A DNA stretch of 64,000 nucleotides from Mobilitalea torta (lineage in GTDB: Bacteria > Bacillota > Clostridia > Lachnospirales > Lachnospiraceae): assembly GCF_050433395.1 (NCBI RefSeq), contig NZ_JBNPXH010000012.1, positions 62,001 to 126,000 of the forward strand. The letters run 5' to 3'. Position 1 is the first letter of the stretch. Every line of letters starts with the position of its first letter. The translations under genes were made by a program, and so were the position numbers. The notes beneath the pieces are model-generated. The model was given only the letters and a program-made list of their open reading frames with translations. It had not been told where the DNA came from and searched no databases. Below are positions 6,878-16,410 of this stretch, piece after piece.

Positions 6878-7744
6878 TTACTCAGTTACTGATACGTCAC
6901 ATCTTAAAACAATTACCTGTCCGCCCGCTGTAATCGTGCATGTGATATACGCTTCCCCAGCCGACACTGCCGTTACCTTGCCGTTGGCCGTACCAACCTT
7001 GACCACTGATTTATCAGAGGATGCAAAGCGTATATTTGACTTAGCAAGCGTATTCTCCGCCTTGATGGTGTATTTGTCCCCTATGCCTAAATCAAGGCTT
7101 GTATCGCTTAAATTCGGGGCGTTATCATCATATCCTATAGTGACAACGGACTGTAACTTGATGATCTCCCCATCTGGAGGAGTGATCTCACAGGTGATCG
7201 TTGCGGTGCCCTCAGATACGGCTGTGACAAGGCCATTTTTGCTGTTTACTTTGGCTACCTTTGTATCGCTACTTGTCCACTTGTATGTGGAGCCGGGGAT
7301 TTTGTCATTTAGGTTTATGTCATAGGTTGTCGCATTGGTGAGTAATACGGTTGATGCGGTGAGGGAAGGGGTTGTGGGTTCGTCTGATTCTTCTGGCTCT
7401 GGCACAAATACATTGACCGTATAATACCCCCGCAACTGCTGATAATCTTTGTCGTTCGGAGTGAAAACAAATTCAAGATCCCACTTCCCAAGCCTCATAT
7501 TATCATAATTAGGAAACTCCAAAACACCATCCATCCTCTTCCACTTTTCATTATAAACTTCAATTGGCGGTAAGTTTCCAATTATATCGCCGCCCTGCCT
7601 CATTTCAATACCGTCTTTACCTTGCATACACCAAGATATCAGTTTTCCATCATCCGATTTAAATTCCATCATTTCAGCATAAGCCTTTGAAGGAAAAACC
7701 GTAATCATGAAAGCAGTTAAAACTAACAAAAGTACTTTTTTCAT
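6878..7744 (-). CDS. Secreted protein with two bacterial Ig-like (BIG2) domains (288 aa)
   Basis: A signal peptide is clear: MKKVLLLVLTAFMITVF, then SKAYAE as cleavage region. Residues ~25-120 are an unassigned beta domain. Two BIG2-type repeats follow, each with the pattern W/A-S-S-D, V-A/V-K-V, G-x-V-T-A-V-S-x-G-x-A-x-I-T-C. A signal peptide is unusual in a tail module. The product is probably exported and cell-surface or host-interacting rather than a virion part (inference). ATG 7744 has a GGAGGTG ribosome site. Confidence 0.8.
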   Translation of the reverse strand: MKKVLLLVLTAFMITVFPSKAYAEMMEFKSDDGKLISWCMQGKDGIEMRQGGDIIGNLPPIEVYNEKWKRMDGVLEFPNYDNMRLGKWDLEFVFTPNDKDYQQLRGYYTVNVFVPEPEESDEPTTPSLTASTVLLTNATTYDINLNDKIPGSTYKWTSSDTKVAKVNSKNGLVTAVSEGTATITCEITPPDGEIIKLQSVVTIGYDDNAPNLSDTSLDLGIGDKYTIKAENTLAKSNIRFASSDKSVVKVGTANGKVTAVSAGEAYITCTITAGGQVIVLRCDVSVTE

Positions 7745-7815
7745 CTTCTTTTCACCTCCATAATTGTATTATATCACCAATATCACCAAAATCCACAAAA
7801 TTAATTAATTTTTAA

Positions 7816-10257
7816 TCATTTCAGCAAAATTGATATTATTTCATGATATAACCCAAACAATAAAGGTATAAATTCATTGTCCCTTAAACCATAATCATAT
7901 CCAATTATATCACTTTCCGTGTCATATTCTTCAAGATCGGTTCCGTCGTTGTCTTTAAGCATCTTGGAATACTTAGGCGATTTAATCAGCCCGGCGAATT
8001 CTTTGTCGGATATACCACATTCTATCATGGCTTCCTCTACTTCTTGAGCAATAAAGCCCACATGCAACCTATCACTTGTCCCGTCGTTATATTTAAATAC
8101 TCTCGGCATAATCAATCCGGCAAATTTCAAATACTTTTCAGATAAAAAATCTATAGAATGCTTTTTGTTTCTATCAGATGTGACTACTGGCCCCGATCCA
8201 AGATATGCTCCGGCCCAATAATTTGATGATGATCCAACGTACATATCGCTTGCATTCGGTATAAAGTTATCCGCCGTAGAAATATATGCAGAGCGCAAAC
8301 CATTAGTTACTCCTTTGGCATAGGCCGAACCAATATTCCCGATCGTAACAGGCGTATAACCGTTCAATGTGTCACAATCTAAATACTTAATTCTTCCATT
8401 TCCGTCCGGCAGTATGCGAGCATTAACCACGCCATTCTTTGATATTTGAATCCCGCCAGAAGAAACTACATTTGAATTTCCGTTCGAGGAATCTGTATAT
8501 CCAACACCCCCCGCAGCATAACTTGATGATAAGCTTCCCGATGCCATGGATATATATGTAGTGGATACCCTTCCGTTTTCAATTATTGTTGCGTCGGAGC
8601 CGGACTGACTCACAATCCTGGCTCCGCTAACTTGACCTCCGCTGATATTTGGTGCTATTATGTTGTTGCCATTTAAAGTCCCTGTAAATGTGCCAGTTGC
8701 CGCAACTAATTCACCACTAAATTTTCCGTTCGTCGCTTCCATGCTGCCGTCAAGGTTGATCTTGAACCTACCATTGGCTGTGATGATTCCTTCCAGAGCG
8801 ATATTGTTCGCCGTTATCCTTGCGGTTTCCGGGCTAAGATTGATTGCCGCTATAACCCCGTCCCTGGAAACCTTTAATTCCATTTCTCCGGCCAATAGTG
8901 TAATACTGCTGCTCAGTGTACCTTCTGCTGCTGTGGCTCTGGTGACTTCCGCAGTGATCTGACCGTGCACTACACTAAATGAGGTATCCACATTTTCGGA
9001 CAGATCCTCCAAATCAATCCGTACTCCCTCGACATCCATCTTGATCCGGGTTGCTTTGCGGTCAAGGATTGCTATCTTTTCATTTACGCTGGTGTTTTGC
9101 TTAAGCTCTCGGCTCCCGGAAGCCTTATACTCATCATTTAGCACCTGTATCCCGGTCAGCGTCCGATTAAAGATATAGCCAACCACCGGGTCCTCCTGAT
9201 CAAACTTAATCATATCCCCAGGCTCCAGATAAGGCAAACCTATGTTAGTGCTCTCATACGGTCTATATGGACGCTTTGCCATGTTGCCAAAGGCATTATT
9301 AGCAATCACCTGTAATTCGGCGGCAGATTTGCCATAGGTTAAAAAATTGCCCTGTATGATATATGCATTGGTGCCGGTCCCGACAATTGCCCCAATATCA
9401 TCCTCGTCTGACCGGATGATCAGCTTATCAATCTCTCTGACCGTGTATTCCTCGAAGCGTACCCGCTCAACACCCCTGCTGATCGTCTCATTAATCAAAT
9501 CACCTTGTACATATGATGCGTCTGTCTCTGATATCGGGTACAGATCATCACTGGGATAAAGATCATTAGATGGACACAGTCCATAAGTGGGCATCAGTAT
9601 CACATGCTTAAACTTGCCACTCTCCCGGCTGATATGTCCAAAAGCCCCGTTAATCTCCTCACAGGCTTCTATGACGGTCCGTCCGGGTAAAGATTGCGGC
9701 TCTATGGTCCGTGTAACGATCATGCTGTCATTGGGGAGCGGTAGGCGGCTTGTGTCCTGCTCCAAACCGACATACGCCAGAAATGACGCACGGAATGCCG
9801 ACAATGTCATTGGCAACGGTAGGGATCTATACCAATCCGCTACATCCACGTCAATGCGTTTCATGCGGTCATAGGCTGTGACATCCTTAAATCTCAGATC
9901 ATCCTGCTTCGGTGCAGTCTCCACTGTAAAATGCCCCAGCGGAAAATCATATGTTTGTGATCCATTGATCACTTGTTGTGTCAGCGAGAATTCTTTCCCT
10001 GTAATCTCGTCGGTGACATCGGCAACTGTAAACTTCACTTGGGAAGCATTGCATTTCCCAAATTTGAGTTGCCCACCTGTGCAGATACTTTCCGATAGCT
10101 CAAAGTCTCCTTTGTCCTCTGCAAACTGTCCTGTATCAACCGTCAGATTAAGCGCCGGAAAGTTAGCTATCAATTCCTTCGGTACGTTCTGCGGCACATG
10201 AGGAAACCGGTCATTTTTATATATCTCTCTGAGTTCGCTCAATATATTTATCATCAC
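7816..10257 (-). CDS. Tail spike/endopeptidase-like protein with C-terminal S74 chaperone (813 aa)
   Basis: The N-terminal ~390 residues resemble siphophage tail-associated hub proteins (Prophage_tail/Gp18-like). A coiled region (~390-460) and a repetitive beta-solenoid-like part (FTGTLNGNNIIAPNISGG) follow. The C-terminal ~115 residues are an intramolecular chaperone of the peptidase S74 type: SDRNKKHSIDF, then VGFIAQEVEEAM. In that family trimerisation is followed by autocleavage before the Ser of the SD motif. Its start overlaps the preceding gene by 4 bp (ATGA). Confidence 0.85.
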   Translation of the reverse strand: MMINILSELREIYKNDRFPHVPQNVPKELIANFPALNLTVDTGQFAEDKGDFELSESICTGGQLKFGKCNASQVKFTVADVTDEITGKEFSLTQQVINGSQTYDFPLGHFTVETAPKQDDLRFKDVTAYDRMKRIDVDVADWYRSLPLPMTLSAFRASFLAYVGLEQDTSRLPLPNDSMIVTRTIEPQSLPGRTVIEACEEINGAFGHISRESGKFKHVILMPTYGLCPSNDLYPSDDLYPISETDASYVQGDLINETISRGVERVRFEEYTVREIDKLIIRSDEDDIGAIVGTGTNAYIIQGNFLTYGKSAAELQVIANNAFGNMAKRPYRPYESTNIGLPYLEPGDMIKFDQEDPVVGYIFNRTLTGIQVLNDEYKASGSRELKQNTSVNEKIAILDRKATRIKMDVEGVRIDLEDLSENVDTSFSVVHGQITAEVTRATAAEGTLSSSITLLAGEMELKVSRDGVIAAINLSPETARITANNIALEGIITANGRFKINLDGSMEATNGKFSGELVAATGTFTGTLNGNNIIAPNISGGQVSGARIVSQSGSDATIIENGRVSTTYISMASGSLSSSYAAGGVGYTDSSNGNSNVVSSGGIQISKNGVVNARILPDGNGRIKYLDCDTLNGYTPVTIGNIGSAYAKGVTNGLRSAYISTADNFIPNASDMYVGSSSNYWAGAYLGSGPVVTSDRNKKHSIDFLSEKYLKFAGLIMPRVFKYNDGTSDRLHVGFIAQEVEEAMIECGISDKEFAGLIKSPKYSKMLKDNDGTDLEEYDTESDIIGYDYGLRDNEFIPLLFGLYHEIISILLK

Positions 10258-10655
10258 TGATCCCCCTCATATGCGATAAATTCAATCTCAAGTGCATTGA
10301 GAAAGGTAGCGCCCTTGATCTGTTTTTTGTGTGTATATTTTATTTCTGGGACATAAAAACGCGCTGTTTCGTAATTGTTCGTTTCGTCATTCCAGTACTC
10401 CATTGTAATGACATCACGGGGAATAAAAAATGCCTGCAATATAATCTTCTGCCCCATGGAAAGCCAGTCAACGGTTTTAATCGTGATTGTGCTGGGTTTC
10501 TCCGGAAGGATGCCCCTGTTTAGTTTTCCCCGCCCATCCCTGTATGCATTTTTGTCCAGCCTTATGTTGGGCGTATCAGAATACCCTTCCGTAGCAAGGA
10601 GGCTGTTGGGAAATTGTGTCCCATTAACTTTTATATAATATCCCGCAAAAGCCAT
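10254..10655 (-). CDS. Distal tail-type protein (133 aa)
   Basis: Reads MAFAGYYIKVNGTQFPNSLLATEGYS, then a beta-rich body with YWNDETNNYETARFYVPEI. It lies between tape measure and hub/spike gene, the place of Dit-like proteins that join tail tube and baseplate in siphophages. It is shorter than a full two-domain Dit (often ~250 aa), so it may correspond only to the tube-like N-terminal domain. Role is inferred from synteny. Confidence 0.75.
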   Translation of the reverse strand: MAFAGYYIKVNGTQFPNSLLATEGYSDTPNIRLDKNAYRDGRGKLNRGILPEKPSTITIKTVDWLSMGQKIILQAFFIPRDVITMEYWNDETNNYETARFYVPEIKYTHKKQIKGATFLNALEIEFIAYEGDQ

Positions 10656-10666
10656 AGCACCCCTCC

Positions 10667-13543
10667 TTAATGTGCAAATATTACATCTCCTGTTGATTCA
10701 TAATTTTCATTTTCTGCTTCGACTATAGCATCAAGCAATACTCTTTTATCGACCTTAAACACACCGTGTACCATTTTACCGGTACCAGCGCCGCCCATCT
10801 CCATAAGAGCCTCTTTAAATGCCTGCTTCATATCCGGGATCGGAGATACAATCTCGGGATACCTGGAATCACCCATAATGGATAAAAACTCTCCGTAATT
10901 AGCAGGTACAACGGTACCAGTTGCCAACCTGGGGATTTTAGGAGCAGCAAATTCCGGAACATTAAATCCAATGCTCTTCCCTCCGATTCCCGGAATCCAA
11001 TCGGGAAGGGTAAAGCTAATACTGTTAATCGCACGGATAACCGAATTAATACCGGATACCACACCGTTTATCATACCGTTGATGATATCAATAATTGCAT
11101 TTACAGGGGACTTGACCAGATTGATCAATGCGTTAAACACCGTCTTAAATCCAGTTTTAATATTTTCAAGTGCTGTAGCCGCGCCTTTTTTTAGTCCATC
11201 CCATAAGCCGGTGAAGAATTTTGCTATCGGCTGAACAATTTTAGTGTCAAACCAATCGCCAACCTTATTCCATGCGGTTTTTATGCCTTCCCAGCATTTT
11301 GATGCGGCTTCTTTGACTTTATCCCAGTTTTTCACGAGGAGAACGACTATGGCAATTAATGTACCTATCGCCAATACAACTAATGTAATTGGGCTTGTTA
11401 AGATGGCTACCGCTGCGCTAAATGCTCCGGTTACTCCGGTTGCTATAGCTCCAACTACATTCCATATCAGCATAGCGGCATTTACCAGTCCCCATGCAGC
11501 AGCAAAGGAACCAACGATTATTGCAAATGTCTCTACGGCACCTTGATGCTCACCGATCCAATCACCAAAGTCTTTTAACTTATCAACAATCCATCCCAAT
11601 ACATCAACAATTACCCCGCCTGTCCATTCCGCTATGGGCTTCAGTAGGTTTTCCCATAGCCATAATGCAAGAGGCTTAAGGGCTTCTATCGTCTCGTTTA
11701 AAATATCAAACACTGCGGCCAGCCCTTCAAAGAATAACGGTATGACATCTTCAATCGTCCATTTGGCAAGGGGCAGTAATACATTTTCATAAAGCCACAC
11801 CAATGCATCCACAATATTTCCTGTAAGAGGTTCCAGTGCCCCCGTAAGCTCCTGGAAGGCTGTTAGTATCGACGTAAAATCAAGAGTGGTTGCCCAGTCC
11901 AGTGTTGCCTGACTCATGTCTCTGATGCCGCCCAGAATATTGTTGATTATATTCCAGATATCCTGCAGAATTTGCGTTCCGGTGCCATCCGTAACCCATG
12001 CCGTATTAAAGTTTTCCGTTATAGCCGATATAGTATCGTTTATATTCGTAAAAATGATCAGTATATTATCTATAGTTTCTGTACCGGTACCATTGAGCCA
12101 GACCGTGCTGAAGCTATCTCTTATTGACCCAATCAATCCAAGTACACTTCCGAAGGCTCCGCTTACAGAGTCAATGGCTGGCTGCCCGTAGATATCCCAG
12201 GAGCTCTTGATTGGCTCAAATAAGCCGCTTAAAGTGTCCTTGAATGAATTGACAGTATCGATCAGTTTGCTATCAATCTCAACCTCCTCGAACATCTGTG
12301 ACGGTTCCGGGATACCAGGTGTTCCAGAAGCCCCTGCTGCATCATCCCCAACTACATTTAATTTATCTATTGGGCTTAATGCCTTCTTAGCTTCCTTTGC
12401 TGTTTTCTGCAATGATTTTGCGTAGTCCACCTGGGCATCCTTTGCCTTAGTAAAGGTTGTTGCACCATTTAAAAACACCGCAAAAAACTGTCCGGCTGTC
12501 GTTATGGCCTGGGACAGGTAATTGATCAATGTCTGTAGGGCTGGGGTGATCGTCGTTAAAATCGGGTCAAATGCCGTAGCAAAGGAATTTTTTAGTGTCA
12601 GCCCGGTTGTGGCAAGCGCGGATAGATTTTTATTTGTACTGGCACTATACTGCGCCAAATTCTGAAACCCTTCCTTCACAGCCGTAGTTGCTGCATTTAA
12701 TACCCTAAATGCCACGCTAAATAGTAATGACATCTTGAGCAGTTTCATTGCCTTGCCAAGACCGCCGACGCTTTTCTTTGCCTTATCAGCACTCTTAGCA
12801 ACCTTCTTCGTGCTTCCTGCCGCCTTTTTTTGCTCACCGTCTGCCTTGGTCAGAGACTTTTTATAGTCATTAAGGCCCTGTGAAAGTCGTTGGAGCTTAC
12901 TGTAAGTCTCATCATATTCCTTGTCACCAAAATAATACCCCTGGGATTCGAGTGATTGGATACGGTCCTTGTAACGGTCAAGTTCATCCACCATGCTTTT
13001 GATTTTCTGGTTTCCGCTGTCATCTGCAGGATTTAAGGCGCTTTTAATTGCAATCCCAGCACCGGCAAACGTACCCTTTATGCTGTTTCCGATCTGCCCG
13101 AAGATTGCAGGGAGGCTGCGGCCCGTCTGTATTATAAAGTCTAATGTATTTTTGAATTCGGATGCTGACCGTTCTGCTTCATGTACAGATGCAGTGATAT
13201 CATCCAATGCACTCTCAAGGGCTTCGGCTGCTACTGTATCGCTGTCCGGGATGATATCTGATACAGCGTCCTGTTCCATGGCTGCGATTGCCGCATCTAC
13301 ATTCCTCATGGACTCTTCCATGCGCCGGGCGCTGCCATCTGCGATATCCATGGCCTGTGCTGCACTTCCGGCAGCGGATTCAATTTGTGATGTGTTGATG
13401 CCCGCGAAAGCGTCTTTTATGCTGTTACTCAGGTTATCAATTGAGGATTGTAGGTGCTTCATGATATCCTTGAGGTTGTCTACTCCTCCTTCGAATCCAT
13501 CGGTATCAATTTTGGTATCAAATTTTAGACTTCCATCTGCCAT
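10667..13543 (-). CDS. Tail tape measure protein (958 aa)
   Basis: Large Ala-rich helical protein. The first ~280 residues are coiled (FKNTLDFIIQTGRSLPAIFGQIGN and on). Hydrophobic segments near the middle and 650-720 (AWGLVNAAMLIWNVVGAIATG, PITLVVLAIGTLIAIVVLLV) may enter the host membrane. The C-terminus has RLATGTVVPANYGEFLSI, typical of Firmicute tape measures. Its length sets tail length, and it is the longest gene of the tail module, downstream of two chaperone genes, as expected. Confidence 0.95.
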   Translation of the reverse strand: MADGSLKFDTKIDTDGFEGGVDNLKDIMKHLQSSIDNLSNSIKDAFAGINTSQIESAAGSAAQAMDIADGSARRMEESMRNVDAAIAAMEQDAVSDIIPDSDTVAAEALESALDDITASVHEAERSASEFKNTLDFIIQTGRSLPAIFGQIGNSIKGTFAGAGIAIKSALNPADDSGNQKIKSMVDELDRYKDRIQSLESQGYYFGDKEYDETYSKLQRLSQGLNDYKKSLTKADGEQKKAAGSTKKVAKSADKAKKSVGGLGKAMKLLKMSLLFSVAFRVLNAATTAVKEGFQNLAQYSASTNKNLSALATTGLTLKNSFATAFDPILTTITPALQTLINYLSQAITTAGQFFAVFLNGATTFTKAKDAQVDYAKSLQKTAKEAKKALSPIDKLNVVGDDAAGASGTPGIPEPSQMFEEVEIDSKLIDTVNSFKDTLSGLFEPIKSSWDIYGQPAIDSVSGAFGSVLGLIGSIRDSFSTVWLNGTGTETIDNILIIFTNINDTISAITENFNTAWVTDGTGTQILQDIWNIINNILGGIRDMSQATLDWATTLDFTSILTAFQELTGALEPLTGNIVDALVWLYENVLLPLAKWTIEDVIPLFFEGLAAVFDILNETIEALKPLALWLWENLLKPIAEWTGGVIVDVLGWIVDKLKDFGDWIGEHQGAVETFAIIVGSFAAAWGLVNAAMLIWNVVGAIATGVTGAFSAAVAILTSPITLVVLAIGTLIAIVVLLVKNWDKVKEAASKCWEGIKTAWNKVGDWFDTKIVQPIAKFFTGLWDGLKKGAATALENIKTGFKTVFNALINLVKSPVNAIIDIINGMINGVVSGINSVIRAINSISFTLPDWIPGIGGKSIGFNVPEFAAPKIPRLATGTVVPANYGEFLSIMGDSRYPEIVSPIPDMKQAFKEALMEMGGAGTGKMVHGVFKVDKRVLLDAIVEAENENYESTGDVIFAH

Positions 13544-13557
13544 ATCGCACCTCCAAT

Positions 13558-14127
13558 CTATCCAAGGATTTTATTCCAGTAATCAATTTCTGCCTGCTCT
13601 TCTTCTGACAGTTTTACCTTCAGATCAATGAGCGCTTTATTGTTTCTGTAAAATTCCTGTTCATATTTTTCAAGTTTCTTTCCTTTGTTTTTCTTTGCTC
13701 GGATGTTGATAACTGTGGAAAGTAGTCCTTCACCGATTTCATTGAAATATCCAAGAAATGTCCACCAGTGCATATAATCAATTGCCCTGGTCTCAAATCC
13801 GGCAACTTTGTTCACAGCGGAAAAGATAATCTTTTCATCCTGTTCCCAGTCCATTACTTTCTTAATCTGCTGATGTTTTGAGCTGTCATCCTGCTCTTCA
13901 CCACCCTCAAGAAACCATACCGCCATATCATTTGCCGCCTGGTAATCTTCCGGGGGAATTTTCTCCGGCTCTTGATATAAGCACTCGATCATCACTATAA
14001 CTTTTTCCTGGTCTGAAAGCTCCGGGTCCCCGCAGGCCTGGAATATCAAAAGAGCCACCCGGTAATCACTCCGGATAGCCCTGTATGTACTATTGATTTT
14101 TAATTCTTTTGGCAGTTGCCCAATCAT
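13558..14127 (-). CDS. Gp15-family tail assembly protein (189 aa)
   Basis: Matches the Gp15 family: SDYRVALLIFQACGDPELSD, then a Glu-rich insert, then DYMHWWTFLGYFNEIGEG. In phages this gene and the one before it are the paired tail chaperones located before the tape measure. It is start-stop coupled with that gene (TAATG, 1 bp overlap). I did not see a slippery sequence at the junction, so coupling rather than frameshifting seems to link them. Confidence 0.85.
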   Translation of the reverse strand: MIGQLPKELKINSTYRAIRSDYRVALLIFQACGDPELSDQEKVIVMIECLYQEPEKIPPEDYQAANDMAVWFLEGGEEQDDSSKHQQIKKVMDWEQDEKIIFSAVNKVAGFETRAIDYMHWWTFLGYFNEIGEGLLSTVINIRAKKNKGKKLEKYEQEFYRNNKALIDLKVKLSEEEQAEIDYWNKILG

Positions 14128-14561
14128 TACCTCACCTGCTTTGTATACTTATCAATGCGCTTCTGGCTGGCTGCCTGCTCCGCTTTAATCTCTTTTTCTA
14201 TGTACGGACCAGCTGCATCAAGAAAACGTTCAAACAAAAACTTCCCCTTGACCGTGCTGATTGGTGACTGGTTTCCAAATGCGGTCTTTGCAACATCCGA
14301 ATTAAATATATAATTGATCTGTGAGTTAATAATCTCATTGATGTTTGTGATAAGCTTTGCCGCCTCTTCAAGTTCATCCTCTGTGCCTTTTCTGAGTTGG
14401 ACATCTTTTTCAATCTCTGTTACCGCCAGCATAATATTTTTTTTTGCATCCGAAAAACGTTTTAACATACTGTAATCTGCCGGATTAAACCGGATAACTC
14501 TGTTTTCGTCTCCGTTGATACAAAACTCTTTGTAGCCACTGTCAAAATTAAGACTATTCAT
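14127..14561 (-). CDS. Tail assembly chaperone, first component (144 aa)
   Basis: A helical protein (DEDELEEAAKLITNINEIINS-like central part, C-terminal KQVR). It resembles the DUF6673-type genes between major tail protein and Gp15 in clostridial siphophages. ATG 14561 has AAGGAGG upstream, but that site can pair with the loop of a strong hairpin (14566-14608). This suggests translational damping relative to the major tail protein gene before it. Confidence 0.75.
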   Translation of the reverse strand: MNSLNFDSGYKEFCINGDENRVIRFNPADYSMLKRFSDAKKNIMLAVTEIEKDVQLRKGTEDELEEAAKLITNINEIINSQINYIFNSDVAKTAFGNQSPISTVKGKFLFERFLDAAGPYIEKEIKAEQAASQKRIDKYTKQVR

Positions 14562-14565
14562 ATAT

Positions 14566-14608
14566 CCTCCTTCATATGGGCAGCGGAAGGAGGTGGACCG
14601 CTGCCCAT
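14566..14608 (-). promoter_or_regulatory. Putative H-type pseudoknot sequestering a ribosome site
   Basis: On the minus strand an 11-bp perfect stem (ATGGGCAGCGG / CCGCTGCCCAT) closes an 11-nt loop, TCCACCTCCTT. The loop's CCTCCTT is the exact complement of AAGGAGG at 14572-14566, the Shine-Dalgarno of the chaperone gene, 3 nt after the stem. Both helices can form together. The hairpin lacks a U-tract, so it is unlikely to be only a terminator. Confidence 0.7.
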
Positions 14609-14630
14609 CAAACTGATACTTATAGGTTGA

Positions 14631-15113
14631 TTAATCTGCCGTGAAGGTCTTTGTTGCTACTGCAAACTCGCCTTTAACCCGGTTGCCGATGTTATGTACA
14701 TTAAATGCAATCTGGTATCCGGTGCTATCTCCACCATAGGATGACACCTCTATCAGTGCGTCCTCTTTGTATGCGGCAAATGATCCGGGGGTCTCCGTAA
14801 TCGGTTCCCATAGATGCACCTCAACTGTAGTTGTCTTGAGATCATCCAATGTCTGGCGATCATCAATGATCTTTTGCAGCCTTGTAAACATCGGATCATC
14901 TTCGTCTGCATAAAATGGTTCTACAGACGCCTGTGCCTCATAGCTACTTATGGTCTTACTGGTTTCTCCTAGTATATTCTGTGCACTGTTGACCTCGGCA
15001 TTTAACTCCACATTGTACTCCTCTAGGTCTTTTCCCAGCCTGGTATAAGCCGGGGTGCCTGTCGCGGAGGCATCAATGTAGTGAGCCATTAATTGTCTTT
15101 TAATCTTTGCCAT
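14631..15113 (-). CDS. Major tail (tube) protein (160 aa)
   Basis: Starts MAKIKRQLMAHYIDAS and has YTRLGKDLEEYNVELNAEVNSAQNI, a pattern seen in Firmicute phage tail tube proteins. Later VHLWEPITETPGSFAAYKEDA and SYGGDSTGYQIAFNVH follow. Position between tail terminator-like gene and chaperones agrees. Expected to polymerise around the tape measure. Confidence 0.85.
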   Translation of the reverse strand: MAKIKRQLMAHYIDASATGTPAYTRLGKDLEEYNVELNAEVNSAQNILGETSKTISSYEAQASVEPFYADEDDPMFTRLQKIIDDRQTLDDLKTTTVEVHLWEPITETPGSFAAYKEDALIEVSSYGGDSTGYQIAFNVHNIGNRVKGEFAVATKTFTAD

Positions 15114-15565
15114 TATAGCAATACCTCACTTTCTAAATGGTATTTGGCATAAATCTGTAACTGATATGTTACCGGTCCGGACAGATTTTCTGTGTCATTC
15201 CCGTATAGCATACCGTTGGCACTGCTCAGTTTAGTAAGCGTAGCCGGTACAGATTTATCGTTTATAGTTACCTCGATCTTTTGTCCTCTGGAAGCACGTT
15301 CCAGCCAGTAGGCCAGATCAAGAAAAAATGTGCTGTTCATTATCCTGTCGCACTCTTCACTTGACTGGAATTTAGCATACAACACAAAGTTGTGTTGCCT
15401 GTCCTGGTTCCCAATGATATCTTCTTTTAAGAGTTGGTCCCCTGTAGGATATAATCCACAGCTTCCCTCGGCACTCTCCGTAAAATCCACATTTATACCA
15501 TTGTTAAGCATGGACATCTGTGGGAATACGGATAAAACATCTTTCACCAATTCGATTATATTCAT
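15113..15565 (-). CDS. Tail terminator/completion-like protein (150 aa)
   Basis: An alpha/beta protein (IIELVKDVLSVFPQMSMLNNGINVDF, then FVLYAKFQSSEECDRIMNSTF, ending YQLQIYAKYHLESE). Related genes in clostridial prophages lie directly before the major tail protein and are often called minor capsid proteins. Overlaps its neighbours by 1 and 4 bp. The role is from synteny. Confidence 0.7.
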   Translation of the reverse strand: MNIIELVKDVLSVFPQMSMLNNGINVDFTESAEGSCGLYPTGDQLLKEDIIGNQDRQHNFVLYAKFQSSEECDRIMNSTFFLDLAYWLERASRGQKIEVTINDKSVPATLTKLSSANGMLYGNDTENLSGPVTYQLQIYAKYHLESEVLL

Positions 15566-16008
15566 TTTACACCTGCCACCTTTTCAGCCCCTTCACGGAT
15601 ATTGTCCTTATGATCAGCTTTCATCCTCTCAAACCAAAACGGCCCCGCCTGCGGATGGAAAGCGGTGTTATGTTGCAATGGTCTCCCGGTGGGATGCTTT
15701 TTCAGCCCTTTCGGAGACCGGAAGCCTGCAAGCTGACCGTTTTCATAAATTGGGAAGCTGGGTCCATATATCTCTCCATAATACTGATATCTGGCGTATG
15801 GCGTATCCTGTTTAACCTCTCCGCTGCCTATTATAGTGCTCTGAGTTGCGCTCTTTTCCAATTCTCCATTAAGAAAAGGCGTATAAGGAGCCATTAGCCG
15901 GATACACTCCTGGTCCACAAACTTCTGTACCCTTCCGCCAGGCTCAAGGCCCCTTGCTTTTAACATGGCATCAGTAGGTTTTAGCTCTAACCGCCCATCA
16001 AATCCCAT
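15562..16008 (-). CDS. Minor capsid / head-tail joining protein (148 aa)
   Basis: Contains a conserved CIRLMAPYTPFLNGELEKSA segment and a C-terminal HPQAGPFWFERMKADHKDNI, both typical of the Minor_capsid_2 family in Firmicute siphophages. Likely part of the neck, comparable to gp10-like joining proteins. It overlaps the next gene by 4 bp. Confidence 0.8.
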   Translation of the reverse strand: MGFDGRLELKPTDAMLKARGLEPGGRVQKFVDQECIRLMAPYTPFLNGELEKSATQSTIIGSGEVKQDTPYARYQYYGEIYGPSFPIYENGQLAGFRSPKGLKKHPTGRPLQHNTAFHPQAGPFWFERMKADHKDNIREGAEKVAGVK

Positions 16009-16017
16009 CTGATCACC

Positions 16018-16410
16018 TCATTTACAGGATAGTTGATAATGCTGCATCCCTGGACTGCCGTACAGCTTTGCGTCAGCCGCATTAATACCATATACAGTAT
16101 GGGCGGCTTTAAGTTCCTTTAAGGATGCGGATCGGGTTGCTTCCGTTGTGTTATCAATCTCAAAATCAATCACCTCTTTAACAACCATATCTTTAGCAGT
16201 GGCAAAAGTCATTCCTTCCGGGAGATGGGAGGCAGGTATCATGATCTTGATTGTATCCGCCCCGGTAAGGCCGCTTTTAAGGATGCTGGACTGTTTAACC
16301 TCATCCCATAAGGCTCCCTTTTTTCCATTTTTCCCGATGACATGGAGTCTATTTATATTCCCGTTTTTATCATACCGATACAAGGTAATATCTACATTCG
16401 TATGCATCAT
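16018..16410 (-). CDS. Head-tail joining region protein (130 aa)
   Basis: ATG 16410 follows AGGGGGTG and overlaps the preceding stop by one base (TGATG). Beta-rich (VDITLYRYDKNGNINRLHV, later IMIPASHLPEGMTFA). Its place between connector and minor capsid gene matches the head-closure position in SPP1-like phages. Resembles the DUF6751-type family; function is not established from sequence alone. Confidence 0.7.
   Translation of the reverse strand: MMHTNVDITLYRYDKNGNINRLHVIGKNGKKGALWDEVKQSSILKSGLTGADTIKIMIPASHLPEGMTFATAKDMVVKEVIDFEIDNTTEATRSASLKELKAAHTVYGINAADAKLYGSPGMQHYQLSCK

Noticed and set aside
13558..14561. Programmed frameshift between tail chaperones
   Set aside because: The genes are joined by TAATG and I found no slippery heptamer at the junction.
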